Positions 7,178-15,424 of a DNA stretch of 35,237 nt are shown here, piece after piece; the stretch's first letter is position 1; every line of letters starts with the position of its first letter. The notes under the pieces were generated by a model that saw only the letters and a program-made list of their open reading frames with translations, had not been told where the DNA came from and searched no databases. Origin of the DNA: a virus; IMG/VR virus record IMGVR_UViG_3300006990_000085, positions 1 to 35,237 of that record; one strand, written 5' to 3'. Position numbers and translations under genes: made by a program.

Positions 7178-7636
7178 TTATCCTTTACCGAAAGTCACCT
7201 TAGAAGACCTTTCATTAAACATAGGCATTCTAGGGTCTGACTCCCGCATTAAGTTGTTGTCTACGGAACGTATTTGCGCTTCGTTTGTATCTTTATAGAA
7301 GGCGTTACGTTCTTCAACAAGTTCCTTGGGTGCTTTACAAAGCATAAGTCCGCCCATAACGACGTTGTCCTTAAAGCGATCATTCTCAATACTCACCAAC
7401 TGAATCTCAGGGTGGTCTGAGGCTTTGCACGGCTCCCAACCTTCTCGTAACTTCGAGGAAACGTTAGTCGGATCGGCCTGTCCATTAGTACTTACACGAA
7501 CCCAATGAAAAGTGTAACCGTCTTGCGGGGTAGGGTCAGGTAAAAGCTCTGGCCTCTTCCATGCTTGCTTTCGGGTTTTCTTCTCTCTTGTGCCTAGTTC
7601 TCGATCTGTTCGATTATCTAGTTTATTCGTAGCCAT
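7178..7636 (-). CDS. Conserved phage head-region protein, function unknown
   Basis: 152 residues. The N-terminus is basic (NRTDRELGTREKKTRKQAWK). The middle contains GYTFHWVRVSTNGQADPTNV, then an acidic to neutral stretch, and it ends MFNERSSKVTFGKG. The pattern recurs near scaffold genes in marine phages but I recall no function. Its start overlaps the end of the scaffold gene at base 7636, showing tight coupling. It may help head assembly; this is inference. Confidence 0.65.
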   Translation of the reverse strand: MATNKLDNRTDRELGTREKKTRKQAWKRPELLPDPTPQDGYTFHWVRVSTNGQADPTNVSSKLREGWEPCKASDHPEIQLVSIENDRFKDNVVMGGLMLCKAPKELVEERNAFYKDTNEAQIRSVDNNLMRESDPRMPMFNERSSKVTFGKG

Positions 7637-8685
7637 TAGTTTTGTTTCCTCATTAATTCAGCAACCTGTTGGGCGTAATCAGCTAGAGATACTCCTAGTT
7701 TGTTGGCTAAAGCTATTTGTGTTTGCGTTAACCGCACCTTCTTAGGTGCTGTGCTCCGCGTAGCGGGGGCAACCACATTACTTTGCTTCCTCTTTGGTTC
7801 CTCTGGTTCGTCTTCGATACTCTCATCAAACTGGTCAGGAAAGACCTGACGCATACGAGAATTGATCTTCTCGTAGTATTCATCCGATTGAGGGTCAGTC
7901 CCCTCTTTCGTAAGTTTAGTGTGCAATCCCAATGCAAATGCCGTCATTTCGTCATCTGAACCAAACCAAGGGTTATTATCGCGCCATGATTCGGCCTTCT
8001 CGTCACGCGGTACTTGCGGTTGAGGCGCAGTTACTTCGTTTTGTACAGCAGTTTGTTCTGGTTGTAAAGTCTCAGTCTCTTTAGGTTTTAGCGCGTTAAC
8101 ACGTTCCAACTTTATCTGGGCGGCATTAAGCATTGTTTGAGCTTCTAAAACTGCATCAGGCTCCCCGGACTCATACGCTTGCTTATACTGAGCCTTAGCC
8201 ATTGTAAGTTCGCTATCGACTTGTCTTCTAGCTGACTCGATCAACGTATTGTGGTTCTGGTTAGCTGATCCCTTGAGCTTTTGGTTTTCATCAACTAGCT
8301 TTTTAGCATAAGCAATAGCTTCTTCTTTCTCACGTAAAGCTTGTTCTTTTACACGTCGCTCATCGTGATAGCCCTTACTGAAGTGCTGTATGCGCTTCTT
8401 AACTTTTTCGGAGTAGTTCTCCAATTCTTCGTTAGTTACCTCTTCAGGAGGCTCTGAGGGCTTTCTATTGCGATCCGCAGCGGGGGTGTCGTCTACTACT
8501 TCAACTTCTACCTCACCATCTTTTATTACGTTTTGCTTTTGTCCCGGTTTCTGAAGCACTTCGCGGCCTACAGCTCCCTCTACTTCTACATCAGGAGTTG
8601 TTTCCTCTTGAGCTACTTCTACTTCAGCAGCAGCTTCGGTTTTATCCGGGTCTGGAAATTCAAATTCTACTTGTTGCATTGGCAT
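7636..8685 (-). CDS. Probable head scaffolding protein
   Basis: 349 residues. The first 90 are very acidic (EAAAEVEVAQEETTPDVEVE), residues about 95-205 form a charged, heptad-like helical region (SEKVKKRIQHFSKGYHDERR, later NQKLKGSANQNHNTLIESAR), and the C-terminus is helical (QIALANKLGVSLADYAQQVA). Acidic ends with a central coiled coil just upstream of a capsid gene are the hallmark of phage scaffolds, which template procapsid assembly and then leave. The size fits. It follows the GroES-like gene by about 10 bp. Confidence 0.8.
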   Translation of the reverse strand: MPMQQVEFEFPDPDKTEAAAEVEVAQEETTPDVEVEGAVGREVLQKPGQKQNVIKDGEVEVEVVDDTPAADRNRKPSEPPEEVTNEELENYSEKVKKRIQHFSKGYHDERRVKEQALREKEEAIAYAKKLVDENQKLKGSANQNHNTLIESARRQVDSELTMAKAQYKQAYESGEPDAVLEAQTMLNAAQIKLERVNALKPKETETLQPEQTAVQNEVTAPQPQVPRDEKAESWRDNNPWFGSDDEMTAFALGLHTKLTKEGTDPQSDEYYEKINSRMRQVFPDQFDESIEDEPEEPKRKQSNVVAPATRSTAPKKVRLTQTQIALANKLGVSLADYAQQVAELMRKQN

Positions 8686-8695
8686 AATCTATTCC

Positions 8696-9106
8696 TCACG
8701 CACGAGTGATTGCTCTCGGATTGGCGACAACCGCTTCAATAGAGTCGTCATTCATCAGACGATACTCTTGGTTGCCTAGTTTGAACCGTGTTCCGGTGTT
8801 AGCTCGGAACATTACATAGTCCCCAACCTTACACCACGGTCCGTTTACGAATCGTTCTTTGTCGCTGTAAGCCTCGTCGCCCATATCTACTACAGCTCCA
8901 ATAGTAGAAAGGATGTACTCTTCACGCTTTGTTTGGTCTGCTTTAATAAGACCGCTATCTCCAAAGGTTTCCTCCACGTTAGGGAGTGCTATGAGTATTC
9001 TGTAACCCACAGGTTTAGGGATGAACGCATCCATATCTTCGTCGGATATTTTCATCTCATCTATCTTTTCTTGTCGCTTCTTCTCAAGAGCCGTCATTTC
9101 AGTCAT
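8696..9106 (-). CDS. GroES-like co-chaperonin
   Basis: Cpn10-type protein: PKPVGYRILIALPNVEETFG, a mobile-loop-like SGLIKADQTKREEY, then GAVVDMGDEAYSDKERF, GPWCKVGDYVMFRANTG and YRLMNDDSIEAVV follow the order of GroES strands. Co-chaperonins cap GroEL and help fold phage capsid proteins, as T4 gp31 does. Extending to an ATG at 9139 would overlap the upstream gene by 41 bp, so I prefer ATG at 9106 (136 residues; 9097 is also possible). Its place between portal and scaffold genes suits a capsid-folding role. The host GroEL would be the partner. Confidence 0.75.
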   Translation of the reverse strand: MTEMTALEKKRQEKIDEMKISDEDMDAFIPKPVGYRILIALPNVEETFGDSGLIKADQTKREEYILSTIGAVVDMGDEAYSDKERFVNGPWCKVGDYVMFRANTGTRFKLGNQEYRLMNDDSIEAVVANPRAITRA

Positions 9107-9296
9107 CGGTTTCTTCCATATAGTTACGCGAGAGGTCATTTATTTCACGTAATGCGGTGTCCAGACCCCGAAGCACACCACACACTTCTTTGTAGTCGGC
9201 GTAGTCTTTAGCTGCACCGGATCGTACAAATTCTTCGCTAGACCGTTTATGGTCTGTAAGTTTATCTGTTAGCACGTCAAAGACGGTTTTAGCCAT
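9099..9296 (-). CDS. Small conserved phage protein, function unknown
   Basis: 65 residues, highly charged and helical (KTVFDVLTDKLTDHKRSSEE, then KEVCGVLRGLDTALREINDL). Proteins of this size and look occur next to portal genes in many marine podovirus genomes. Its stop overlaps the start of the GroES-like gene (ATGACTGA), so the two are translated together. No catalytic or metal motif apart from a single Cys. It may be a small morphogenesis factor; this is not shown by sequence. Confidence 0.7.
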   Translation of the reverse strand: MAKTVFDVLTDKLTDHKRSSEEFVRSGAAKDYADYKEVCGVLRGLDTALREINDLSRNYMEETDD

Positions 9297-9302
9297 TGTC
9301 TG

Positions 9303-9470
9303 TTACCTCTTAGCTTTCTTTTTTGCCGTAGCAGACAAGTCTTTAAAATGGAACAACTTCACACTACCTTTAGTATGACTTTTCCCACTGTGCAAAGTGC
9401 CATCAGACATCTTGTGTGTATTGCCTTTGAATTCAGTTCCATCTCTTTTGTAATGTTTAACACCTTTCAT
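9303..9470 (-). CDS. Small basic conserved phage protein (MKGVKHY family)
   Basis: 55 residues from the ATG at 9470, only 1 bp past the portal stop codon and with GGAGAGATAAT upstream as ribosome-binding site. A longer frame from 9569 lies inside the portal gene and is less likely. The sequence starts MKGVKHYKRDGTEFKGNTHK, continues SGKSHTKGSVKLFHFKDL and ends in a Lys-rich tail. Similar peptides follow portal genes in other aquatic phages. Many His and Lys suggest nucleic-acid or metal contact, but function is unknown. Confidence 0.7.
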   Translation of the reverse strand: MKGVKHYKRDGTEFKGNTHKMSDGTLHSGKSHTKGSVKLFHFKDLSATAKKKAKR

Positions 9471-9471
9471 A

Positions 9472-11961
9472 TTATCTCTCCTCTCTGTCATCACGTAAGG
9501 CTTCATCTCTATCTCGTTCTGCTTCGGCTCTCGTTCGTTTTTCTTGTCCTGCACTTTTAGCCATGTCAATAATAACCTTGGCTTCAGCTACATCATTCTT
9601 AGCTTCAGACTGTTCATTCTGCGAGGCTATACGGCTAGCTTCCAGCACCGCTGTGGTCTGCGCCTTCTGCTTATCCAGCTCAATTCGCTCTTGATCTATC
9701 GCTAAGTCGCCCGCATCTTTAGCTGCTTTGCGTTGTAGCTCACCTTGCTTAAGCTGTAGCTCTGCTTGCTTCATCTGGAACACAGGGTCTTGTGCCTGTT
9801 GCTGTGCCTGTTGCTCCGCCGCTTGCTGTTGTTTCTGTTGAGTTAACTGTATTGCAGCCTGAGACATAGTTTGTGCTAATAAATTAGCCGCTTCTTCAGG
9901 TAGTTCTTCGCCCGGTGGTGGTAGTGCTACACCCAACTTCTGCTCCATCTGCTGTCTATATAAGAAGGCCATGTGCTCGGCAATGTGCGCTCTAAGGGCA
10001 GCAACAATCTGTTGACCCATAGGGTTTTGTCCAATAAGTGCTGCAATCTGTGGATCAGCAAGGAAGGCTTCGTGTGCAGTAATGTGCGCCTGATGGTCTT
10101 GAAATATAAATGCCTTGATAGGTTTACCTACTAACGCGTCCATATTCTCACTGACTGGATCTATTGGATTAATATCCTCTTCAGTCGGTACTAACTTGTC
10201 TGCGTTCTTGATCCCTAACACTTCGATCATCTGACGGTGCAACTGGGGTAGATCGTAGATTTGTGGGGAAGCCTGTGCCATCTGCAACACGGTTTGGTAT
10301 TGCACAACTCTTTGTGCCATCGTGCTGCTATTGGGGTCGCTGACAGGAATTACTTCCACCGTGGCGTAGTCCGCTTGGCGGGCGCGGGGAGTACCACGAT
10401 CAGGCTCATAACCGTACTCTAATGGCGCATATTCAGCCATAATCGCTCTAAGAAGCTTAAATTCCTGCTTCATCGCGTAATGGACGCGAGATTGTACCGC
10501 TGCCATTGGCTTCAATGTACGCTCAAGTAGAGCTAATGTTGTTCCAACTGGCGCATTTGCGCTCATATCGGAGATGTTCATGTCAGAGATCGCTCCAAGG
10601 CGGCGACCTTCCTCTGTGATCTTGTCTAATAGCGCAAGTAACGTCTGACTTGGCTCTTTATAGGGTAATGGTAGGATATTATCCCGTATTGACCCGCTCG
10701 GTACGTCCACATCCCTGAATTCACCCGGCCCGATGGGGGTATCACCCGTTGTTACGCGCATTCCACGCGATTTTAGGCCACCCGGTAGGTTAGAAAGTGT
10801 ACCAGCGTCAACTAATTGACGGATTAATGACGTTCCAGCTCTTGCATACCCACCAATAATGTGAATTAAACCAAGACCATAGAAGCCAAAGCCCGGAACA
10901 TAGACATAATGAACAAAATGTTGACGCTTGAGCGTCAAAGAATCGTCAGGGTTCCAGTTTCGACGTACCGCAAGTACTGTTCCTGTGCCTTTTTCGATGG
11001 TAACCACGTAAGGTTTGGCTACTTGTAGGTCATCTTCGTCGTCAACAATCTCTCCGTCTGCCTCATCCAACACTAAATCGGCATGAATCTCATATACAGC
11101 GTACCGATCATCCGATGTTACCGACATTCCAGCCTGTTCAGCCTTAGCTTCTTCAATATCTGTAGAGAATGCGACCGGATCGCCTAATGTTACGTTTCTG
11201 TAAAACCCTGCTGCTTGCAGTTTGACCATCTCGTTCTTGGTTTTACGCATCACATGAGTGACACGCTCGGCAGATTCTAGGTTAGACGCACCGTAAGGCA
11301 CGATCATATCTTCTGCGGGAATGTAAATAGCGATCTGACGACCAATGTTAGGATCGTAGTAGACCTTCTTGAATGCTGATCCTGCGAGTCCCAAACTGTA
11401 AAGCATACGTTCGTGTTCAGGGCGATACTCGACCATCACATCTGTAAGCTCGTAATTCATGTCTGTTTTGACGCGTAAGGCCGCATCTTCCTTATCGCGA
11501 GTAATTTCTCCCAAAATCTGAGTCTTCACTGGACCGGCTGCTGGGAACGTCTCGCTCATTGCTTCCGCTTGGAATCGAATCGCTGCTTCTGCTAATACTG
11601 TACTATATACGCCACAGGCGTTTTCCCACGGCTCAGTTCTGTCTTCGTAACTAAACCCTAGGACTTCAAGACCCTTTACAAAAGTCTCAGCCCAATCACG
11701 ACGTGAACCTATGTCATCATCTACCGCAGCAACTAAATCAGCCGACAACTCGGTTAGCTGACCGTCATCCATGTACTCAGCAAGGTTGGCATCGAACGGT
11801 GCGTTAGCAATATCTGTGTCCATCGCGTCGGGGACAATCGTAATCTCCACTGTGCCGTCGTCTAAGGTCACCATCTCTGGGTTGACGATTTCAATCTCCA
11901 ACTCGCTTGTTTCTTCTTCCATGCCCTCTGGCATGGCATACAATCCTTTTTCAATAGCCAT
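9472..11961 (-). CDS. Portal protein, P22-like
   Basis: 829 residues. An acidic N-terminus (GMEEETSELEIEIV) precedes the portal body. It contains RMLYSLGLAGSAFKKVYYDP and IYIPAEDMIVPYGASNLESA, typical of large P22-like portals, the dodecameric ring through which DNA enters and leaves the head. Residues about 700-750 are a Gln-rich helical stretch (QLTQQKQQQAAEQQAQQQAQ), like the barrel of P22 portal. The C-terminal 80 residues are strongly charged. It starts at the last base of the terminase gene (11961), as in the usual terminase-portal order. Confidence 0.88.
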   Translation of the reverse strand: MAIEKGLYAMPEGMEEETSELEIEIVNPEMVTLDDGTVEITIVPDAMDTDIANAPFDANLAEYMDDGQLTELSADLVAAVDDDIGSRRDWAETFVKGLEVLGFSYEDRTEPWENACGVYSTVLAEAAIRFQAEAMSETFPAAGPVKTQILGEITRDKEDAALRVKTDMNYELTDVMVEYRPEHERMLYSLGLAGSAFKKVYYDPNIGRQIAIYIPAEDMIVPYGASNLESAERVTHVMRKTKNEMVKLQAAGFYRNVTLGDPVAFSTDIEEAKAEQAGMSVTSDDRYAVYEIHADLVLDEADGEIVDDEDDLQVAKPYVVTIEKGTGTVLAVRRNWNPDDSLTLKRQHFVHYVYVPGFGFYGLGLIHIIGGYARAGTSLIRQLVDAGTLSNLPGGLKSRGMRVTTGDTPIGPGEFRDVDVPSGSIRDNILPLPYKEPSQTLLALLDKITEEGRRLGAISDMNISDMSANAPVGTTLALLERTLKPMAAVQSRVHYAMKQEFKLLRAIMAEYAPLEYGYEPDRGTPRARQADYATVEVIPVSDPNSSTMAQRVVQYQTVLQMAQASPQIYDLPQLHRQMIEVLGIKNADKLVPTEEDINPIDPVSENMDALVGKPIKAFIFQDHQAHITAHEAFLADPQIAALIGQNPMGQQIVAALRAHIAEHMAFLYRQQMEQKLGVALPPPGEELPEEAANLLAQTMSQAAIQLTQQKQQQAAEQQAQQQAQDPVFQMKQAELQLKQGELQRKAAKDAGDLAIDQERIELDKQKAQTTAVLEASRIASQNEQSEAKNDVAEAKVIIDMAKSAGQEKRTRAEAERDRDEALRDDREER

Positions 11962-13607
11962 TAGTAGTATCCGCCTCTACGTTGCTTGAAGTATTGCTCT
12001 TCTTCTAGTTCATCCGATGGAAGTGTGATGAACCCACCCTGCCTAAAACGCATCAGGGCCATTATCGTCGTATCCACAAGGTCATCGTTAGACATAAAAG
12101 GAAAGCCCGCCACTTCTTCTACTAACTCTTCCGCCCAACGTGTTTGTGGAACCCACACTAATCCTGAGCGTACTATATCAGCAACTGAATTTAAACGCGC
12201 TGTTTTATCACCTGAACCTCTGTGCGGTGTATATTCTTGCACCATCAACCCACCACGACGCATCTCCTGATACAGAGGTGTACCACTACTCTTCTTCTCC
12301 ACAATAAACGCGTCGGGGTTCCACTCTTCATACTCTTCCCACGCAAGTTCTTTTAACTCTGGAAACTCTAGCCTACGTTTGATTGAGTTTAGTAATATAA
12401 TACAGTGGCAATTCTCTTCTTCATGGAAGAACACTCCCCACGTCGTAAGGGCTGTATAGTCCGCTCGGTTGTTCTTTTCTGCCGCTGCGTCAAGCGTCAT
12501 TATGATGTATTCACATTGAGGGGGTTCTTCTTTCTCCCACGTCATCCACCACTCCCGTTTTACTAGGGCTGCTTCTTCTGCGGTGGGGTGCTGCTGATAC
12601 TGCGCGTTCCATTGAAACACCGGCATAGAAGCCTTTGTTCTATACAACGCATCAAGGTTAAAGAACTCAGGCCACAACGGTTTCTCTATTATCTTTTCTG
12701 GGGCTACCTCATCCTTCGTTTCTAGTATCGCGGGGAACTCTACAACTTCATACTTGTCCGCTAATTCATTCTGTGACATGTCCCGCACCACACGTCCTGT
12801 CAAATCATCTAAGTGCCAACGTGTTTGTATAATAGCCACGCGGCCACCGGGCATCAGACGTGTACGTGCCCCGAACGTAAACCACTCGTAAGCTTTGTCG
12901 AAAACATCCAAGTTACCGTTAATGATGTCTTGCTCGTTATGAGGGTCATCAACCAGCAACAGGTGAGCACCACGACCGGCTAACGCTGATCCAACACCAC
13001 ACGCAAAATACTCACCTCCAACGCTGGTGTTCCAACGTCCTGCCGACTTCGAGTCTTGTGCAAGCTGCACATTAGGGAATATAGCCTGATACTCAGGTGT
13101 AGCAATGAGATTACGTACCTTCCGTCCGAAGTCCACCGCAAGGTCTGTGGTGTGCGAGACCATCAAAACTTTCTTGTCAGGGTTACGTCCTAAGAACCAC
13201 GCTGGAAAATAGATAGAGACTAACTGAGACTTACCATGACGCGGAGGCATGTTGACACATATCCGGTCCTTACCCGTTGCTAGTACCTCTTCACCTCGCT
13301 CGTTGTACTCTTTACCGCGCTCGATCTCCATCAGCAGGTCTGCCAATATCCTGTGGTGTTTGCCTACTTTATAGTCACTCTGCATCTGTTTACAGAACTC
13401 TATTAGATCTTTATAGGCAGCCTCTGCACGTTGCTTGACTTCCAACTCTTCTACGATCTTAAGGATCTCCTCCTGTTCTTCTGAGGAGTAGGAGTTTAAG
13501 TTTTGCAATAGGAGGTCGATGTCTTCAGGAGAGAAGATGATTGAAGAGGCCGTAGGGACTACTCCAAGGTTGGTGTTATAAGCTGCTGGGTTATGGAGTT
13601 GATTCAT
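11961..13607 (-). CDS. terL: Terminase large subunit
   Basis: 548 residues. ATPase domain: Walker A MPPRHGKSQLVS at 120-131, Walker B LLLVDDPH at 216-223, and a coupling region near GGRVAIIQTRWHLDDLTGRV. Nuclease domain: IIMTLDAAAEKNNRADYTAL with the first catalytic Asp near residue 370. The enzyme drives DNA into the procapsid and cuts the concatemer. It overlaps the small-subunit gene by 17 bp and the portal gene by one base. Length and motif order are normal. The packaging type (headful or cos) cannot be read from this sequence. Confidence 0.95.
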   Translation of the reverse strand: MNQLHNPAAYNTNLGVVPTASSIIFSPEDIDLLLQNLNSYSSEEQEEILKIVEELEVKQRAEAAYKDLIEFCKQMQSDYKVGKHHRILADLLMEIERGKEYNERGEEVLATGKDRICVNMPPRHGKSQLVSIYFPAWFLGRNPDKKVLMVSHTTDLAVDFGRKVRNLIATPEYQAIFPNVQLAQDSKSAGRWNTSVGGEYFACGVGSALAGRGAHLLLVDDPHNEQDIINGNLDVFDKAYEWFTFGARTRLMPGGRVAIIQTRWHLDDLTGRVVRDMSQNELADKYEVVEFPAILETKDEVAPEKIIEKPLWPEFFNLDALYRTKASMPVFQWNAQYQQHPTAEEAALVKREWWMTWEKEEPPQCEYIIMTLDAAAEKNNRADYTALTTWGVFFHEEENCHCIILLNSIKRRLEFPELKELAWEEYEEWNPDAFIVEKKSSGTPLYQEMRRGGLMVQEYTPHRGSGDKTARLNSVADIVRSGLVWVPQTRWAEELVEEVAGFPFMSNDDLVDTTIMALMRFRQGGFITLPSDELEEEQYFKQRRGGYY

Positions 13608-14205
13608 CTTCTACCACTTCGTACACACCGTCTGCATTCTTCTTCAATACTTCAAGCTTCTCACGTAGTTTTTCACGTAGCTCGTCCGCATTCTGATGAG
13701 TTACTGTAATTTCTTTACGGTCTGTAAACAGCCCTATGTCTGTCATCTTACCCAGAAGCTCTAAAGCTCTAATGCGTATTCTAGGGTCCGTATTTTCTGT
13801 CTCAAGGATTAGTTTATTAACAACCGTATTGCGGATGTCGGCAGCTTGAGCTGCAACAACTTGCCCGAACTCTTTAATGATTTCGTTGGTCTGTATAATA
13901 GAAGCAGGAGTGAGTTCCGCTAGACGAGAGTGGTTTACCGTCTTAGATGTCTTTTCAATATCCGCAGCATAAGACGCTAGAAGAGTAGAAGCCACATCTT
14001 TATCTACGTCATCGGCGGTTGTGTCGAGGCCGTGTTTCTCTAACTCTTTGATGGTATTACAGGCAGCTTCCGCTCTTACACGCAGATCCATGTATGGGAC
14101 ATCATCGGGGATTTCAATACCGAACTCAGGGCTGAGGGCTAGAGCCATCTTCTGTATACCTTTGCAAGCTATTACGCTGTTGGGCGGAGTGTACGGCATT
14201 AGCAT
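13591..14205 (-). CDS. Probable terminase small subunit
   Basis: 204 residues, mainly helical. It ends with DPRIRIRALELLGKMTDIGL and an acidic helical tail (ADELREKLREKLEVLKKNAD), as in many small terminases that recognise DNA and regulate the large subunit. It is directly upstream of, and overlaps, the large terminase gene. It has two possible starts, ATG at 14205 and 14199; neither has a good ribosome-binding site. This is the first gene of the leftward late transcript, which begins in the G-rich control region. Confidence 0.72.
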   Translation of the reverse strand: MLMPYTPPNSVIACKGIQKMALALSPEFGIEIPDDVPYMDLRVRAEAACNTIKELEKHGLDTTADDVDKDVASTLLASYAADIEKTSKTVNHSRLAELTPASIIQTNEIIKEFGQVVAAQAADIRNTVVNKLILETENTDPRIRIRALELLGKMTDIGLFTDRKEITVTHQNADELREKLREKLEVLKKNADGVYEVVEDESTP

Positions 14206-14230
14206 AGCGGACGCAATACCACAAGAAGAA

Positions 14231-14284
14231 TTGAAAGGAGTTGAAAGGAATTGAAAAGGTTGGAGAAGGCTGGAGAAGGCTGGA
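14231..14284. repeat. 10-bp tandem repeat, 5.4 units
   Basis: Five successive 10-mers (TTGAAAGGAG, TTGAAAGGAA, TTGAAAAGGT, TGGAGAAGGC, TGGAGAAGGC) then TGGA. The period equals about one helical turn, so the same face of DNA is presented repeatedly. It lies 26 bp upstream of the small terminase start. Confidence 0.8.
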
Positions 14285-14471
14285 AATTATAATAAGGATT
14301 GAAACAGGGGGTTTGGGTCCCTTTACGGGGGGTGTTCCCTATATAGAGGGGGGTGGGGTCTAGCCAGACACGTTTGTATAAAAGAGGGGTGGGGGTCATT
14401 TTCATAGAAATTACAAATCATTTGTGCAAATTAGTATTACATAGCAGTGTATGGTACCAACTGTTTAGCGC

Positions 14472-14493
14472 GGGGGGTGGGTAGGGGGTGGGG
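14472..14493 (+). other. G-quadruplex motif in the strand-switch region
   Basis: Four G-runs (G6, G3, G5, G4) separated by T, TA and T fit the canonical G3+N1-7 pattern with very short loops, which favours a stable parallel G-quadruplex. It sits about 45 bp from operator copy 1, between the divergent modules. Confidence 0.7.
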
Positions 14494-14536
14494 TATCAGA
14501 AAGCTCGATTCTATAAAACAGACCTATTCAAAAAAG

Positions 14537-14553
14537 TTATCGCAATGCGATAA
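14537..14553. promoter_or_regulatory. Palindromic operator, copy 1 of 3
   Basis: TTATCGCAATGCGATAA, an 8-1-8 perfect palindrome. Flanks TTCAAAAAAG before and TATTTTTAAACAACTA after match copy 3 closely. It lies in front of the lone gene at 14706 and upstream of the leftward late operon, so one bound protein could control both directions. The right arm also contains a GATAAT -10-like hexamer. Confidence 0.8.
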
Positions 14554-14619
14554 TATTTTTAAACAACTACCAATCTTGACAATTAAAACTTTATTTAAAT
14601 CAATAACTTACAAGTCAAG

Positions 14620-14648
14620 TTGACTAGGTAAATATGTTTTGCTAGCTT
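14620..14648 (+). promoter_or_regulatory. Possible promoter for the gene at 14706
   Basis: TTGACT (14620-14625) and TAGCTT (14643-14648) are 17 bp apart. The -35 is good and the -10 is weak, which is common where an activator helps. It lies 58 bp before the start codon. Confidence 0.35.
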
Positions 14649-14705
14649 AGAAACCGTCAACGAAGCGCACAATGCGCGGGAGACATTATTATTTAGGATA
14701 TACAT

Positions 14706-15215
14706 ATGAAAATTTTATCTAAGAGTACTGGCGCACTTGTTACATCATACGCAGATCATACGATCGTAGGCGCAAGCAAAATGACAGCGGTTTGCGATAG
14801 TCTAATAGCCGACGGGCATACAGATCTGAAGGCCTACAAGGTATCTACGTGCGGCGAGGATCGACGGTTAATTGATGATCTACTGTTCTACATAGCAAAA
14901 TCGTTTGCTACCGAAGACAAGGCGATTCTAGCAATGGATACTAAAAGCTTATCCGAGGATCAGAAAGCTAGAAAGTCCGCTCTCACACGTACTAAGGGGC
15001 GCGTCATGGGGGATATACGCAGAGGTATCAAATCCCGCATTACAGAAGATGGTCGGAAAGGGAAAATGCGATCCTTCGAGGAGGTGCGCGTAGCCGAACT
15101 AACAGAGATGATCGAAAAAGTACGGAATGATCTACATCCCTCCTACGATCCAGTGAAGGTTCTTAAAAATCTAAAGGAGGCAGTAAAGAGCTTCGCACCG
15201 AAAGAGACGAAGTGA
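14706..15215 (+). CDS. Lone regulated phage gene, function unknown
   Basis: 169 residues, rich in Lys, Arg, Asp and Glu; about a third Lys/Arg/Glu/Asp in the C-terminal half (LSEDQKARKSALTRTKGRVM, then MIEKVRNDLHPSYDPVKVLK). Probably all-helical; no HTH, zinc or enzyme motif is obvious. ATG at 14706 with AGGA upstream. It forms a single-gene transcription unit: operator copy 1 and a candidate promoter upstream, a strong terminator right after. This isolation resembles early phage genes for host takeover or regulators. No family recognised. Confidence 0.75.
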   Translation: MKILSKSTGALVTSYADHTIVGASKMTAVCDSLIADGHTDLKAYKVSTCGEDRRLIDDLLFYIAKSFATEDKAILAMDTKSLSEDQKARKSALTRTKGRVMGDIRRGIKSRITEDGRKGKMRSFEEVRVAELTEMIEKVRNDLHPSYDPVKVLKNLKEAVKSFAPKETK

Positions 15216-15222
15216 GACAAGG

Positions 15223-15249
15223 GGGGAGCCGAGAGGCTCCCCTTTTTTT
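15223..15249 (+). terminator. Rho-independent terminator after the lone gene
   Basis: GGGGAGCC, loop GAGA, GGCTCCCC, then seven T. The eight-pair GC-rich stem and T-run begin 7 bp after the stop codon at 15215. It isolates this gene from the rightward operon. Confidence 0.95.
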
Positions 15250-15264
15250 GTGCCAAAAAATCTT

Positions 15265-15297
15265 GATACCAGTTTCTTCTCAGCAGTTTGCGAACTG
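15265..15297. repeat. 33-bp direct repeat, copy 1 (with perfect hairpin)
   Basis: Starts GATACCAGTTTCT and includes the perfect palindrome GCAGTTTGCGAACTGC at 15283-15298. Copy 2 at 15377-15410 matches about 80 percent. Each copy lies next to a control element: the terminator here, operator copy 2 there. Confidence 0.65.
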
Positions 15298-15347
15298 CCG
15301 TAAGGTTTGTTTTTGAAACGCACCCTACCCCTAGTTGTTCAAGAAAG

Positions 15348-15364
15348 TTATCGCATTGCGATAA
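15348..15364. promoter_or_regulatory. Palindromic operator, copy 2 of 3
   Basis: TTATCGCATTGCGATAA, identical to the other copies except for the central base. The left flank TTGTTCAAGAAAG is shared with copy 3 (GTTCAAGAAAG). It is placed between repeat copies 1 and 2. Confidence 0.8.
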
Positions 15365-15376
15365 TATTTTGCTACA

Positions 15377-15410
15377 GATACCAGTTTCTACCTAGCAGAT
15401 TGCAAACTAT
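15377..15410. repeat. 33-bp direct repeat, copy 2
   Basis: GATACCAGTTTCT followed by ACCTAGCAGATTGCAAACTA, a diverged copy of 15265-15297 in the same orientation. The internal hairpin of copy 1 is partly lost. It starts 12 bp after operator copy 2. Confidence 0.6.
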
Positions 15411-15424
15411 AGCTAGCTAACACT

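Larger units (their letters stand above)
14206..14535. promoter_or_regulatory. Leader of the late operon: 10-bp tandem repeats and G-runs
   Basis: No gene is seen here. Next to the terminase start is a tandem repeat with a 10-bp period, followed by many runs of three to six G on the plus strand (around 14307-14332, 14348-14358, 14386-14395 and 14472-14493). The late transcript would read these as C-runs. No convincing consensus promoter for leftward transcription was found, so late genes may need a phage-specific activator. Confidence 0.5.

Noticed and set aside
9471-9569. N-terminal extension of the small protein after the portal
   Set aside because: It is in another frame over the portal C-terminus; ATG 9470 has a good ribosome-binding site and starts the conserved part.
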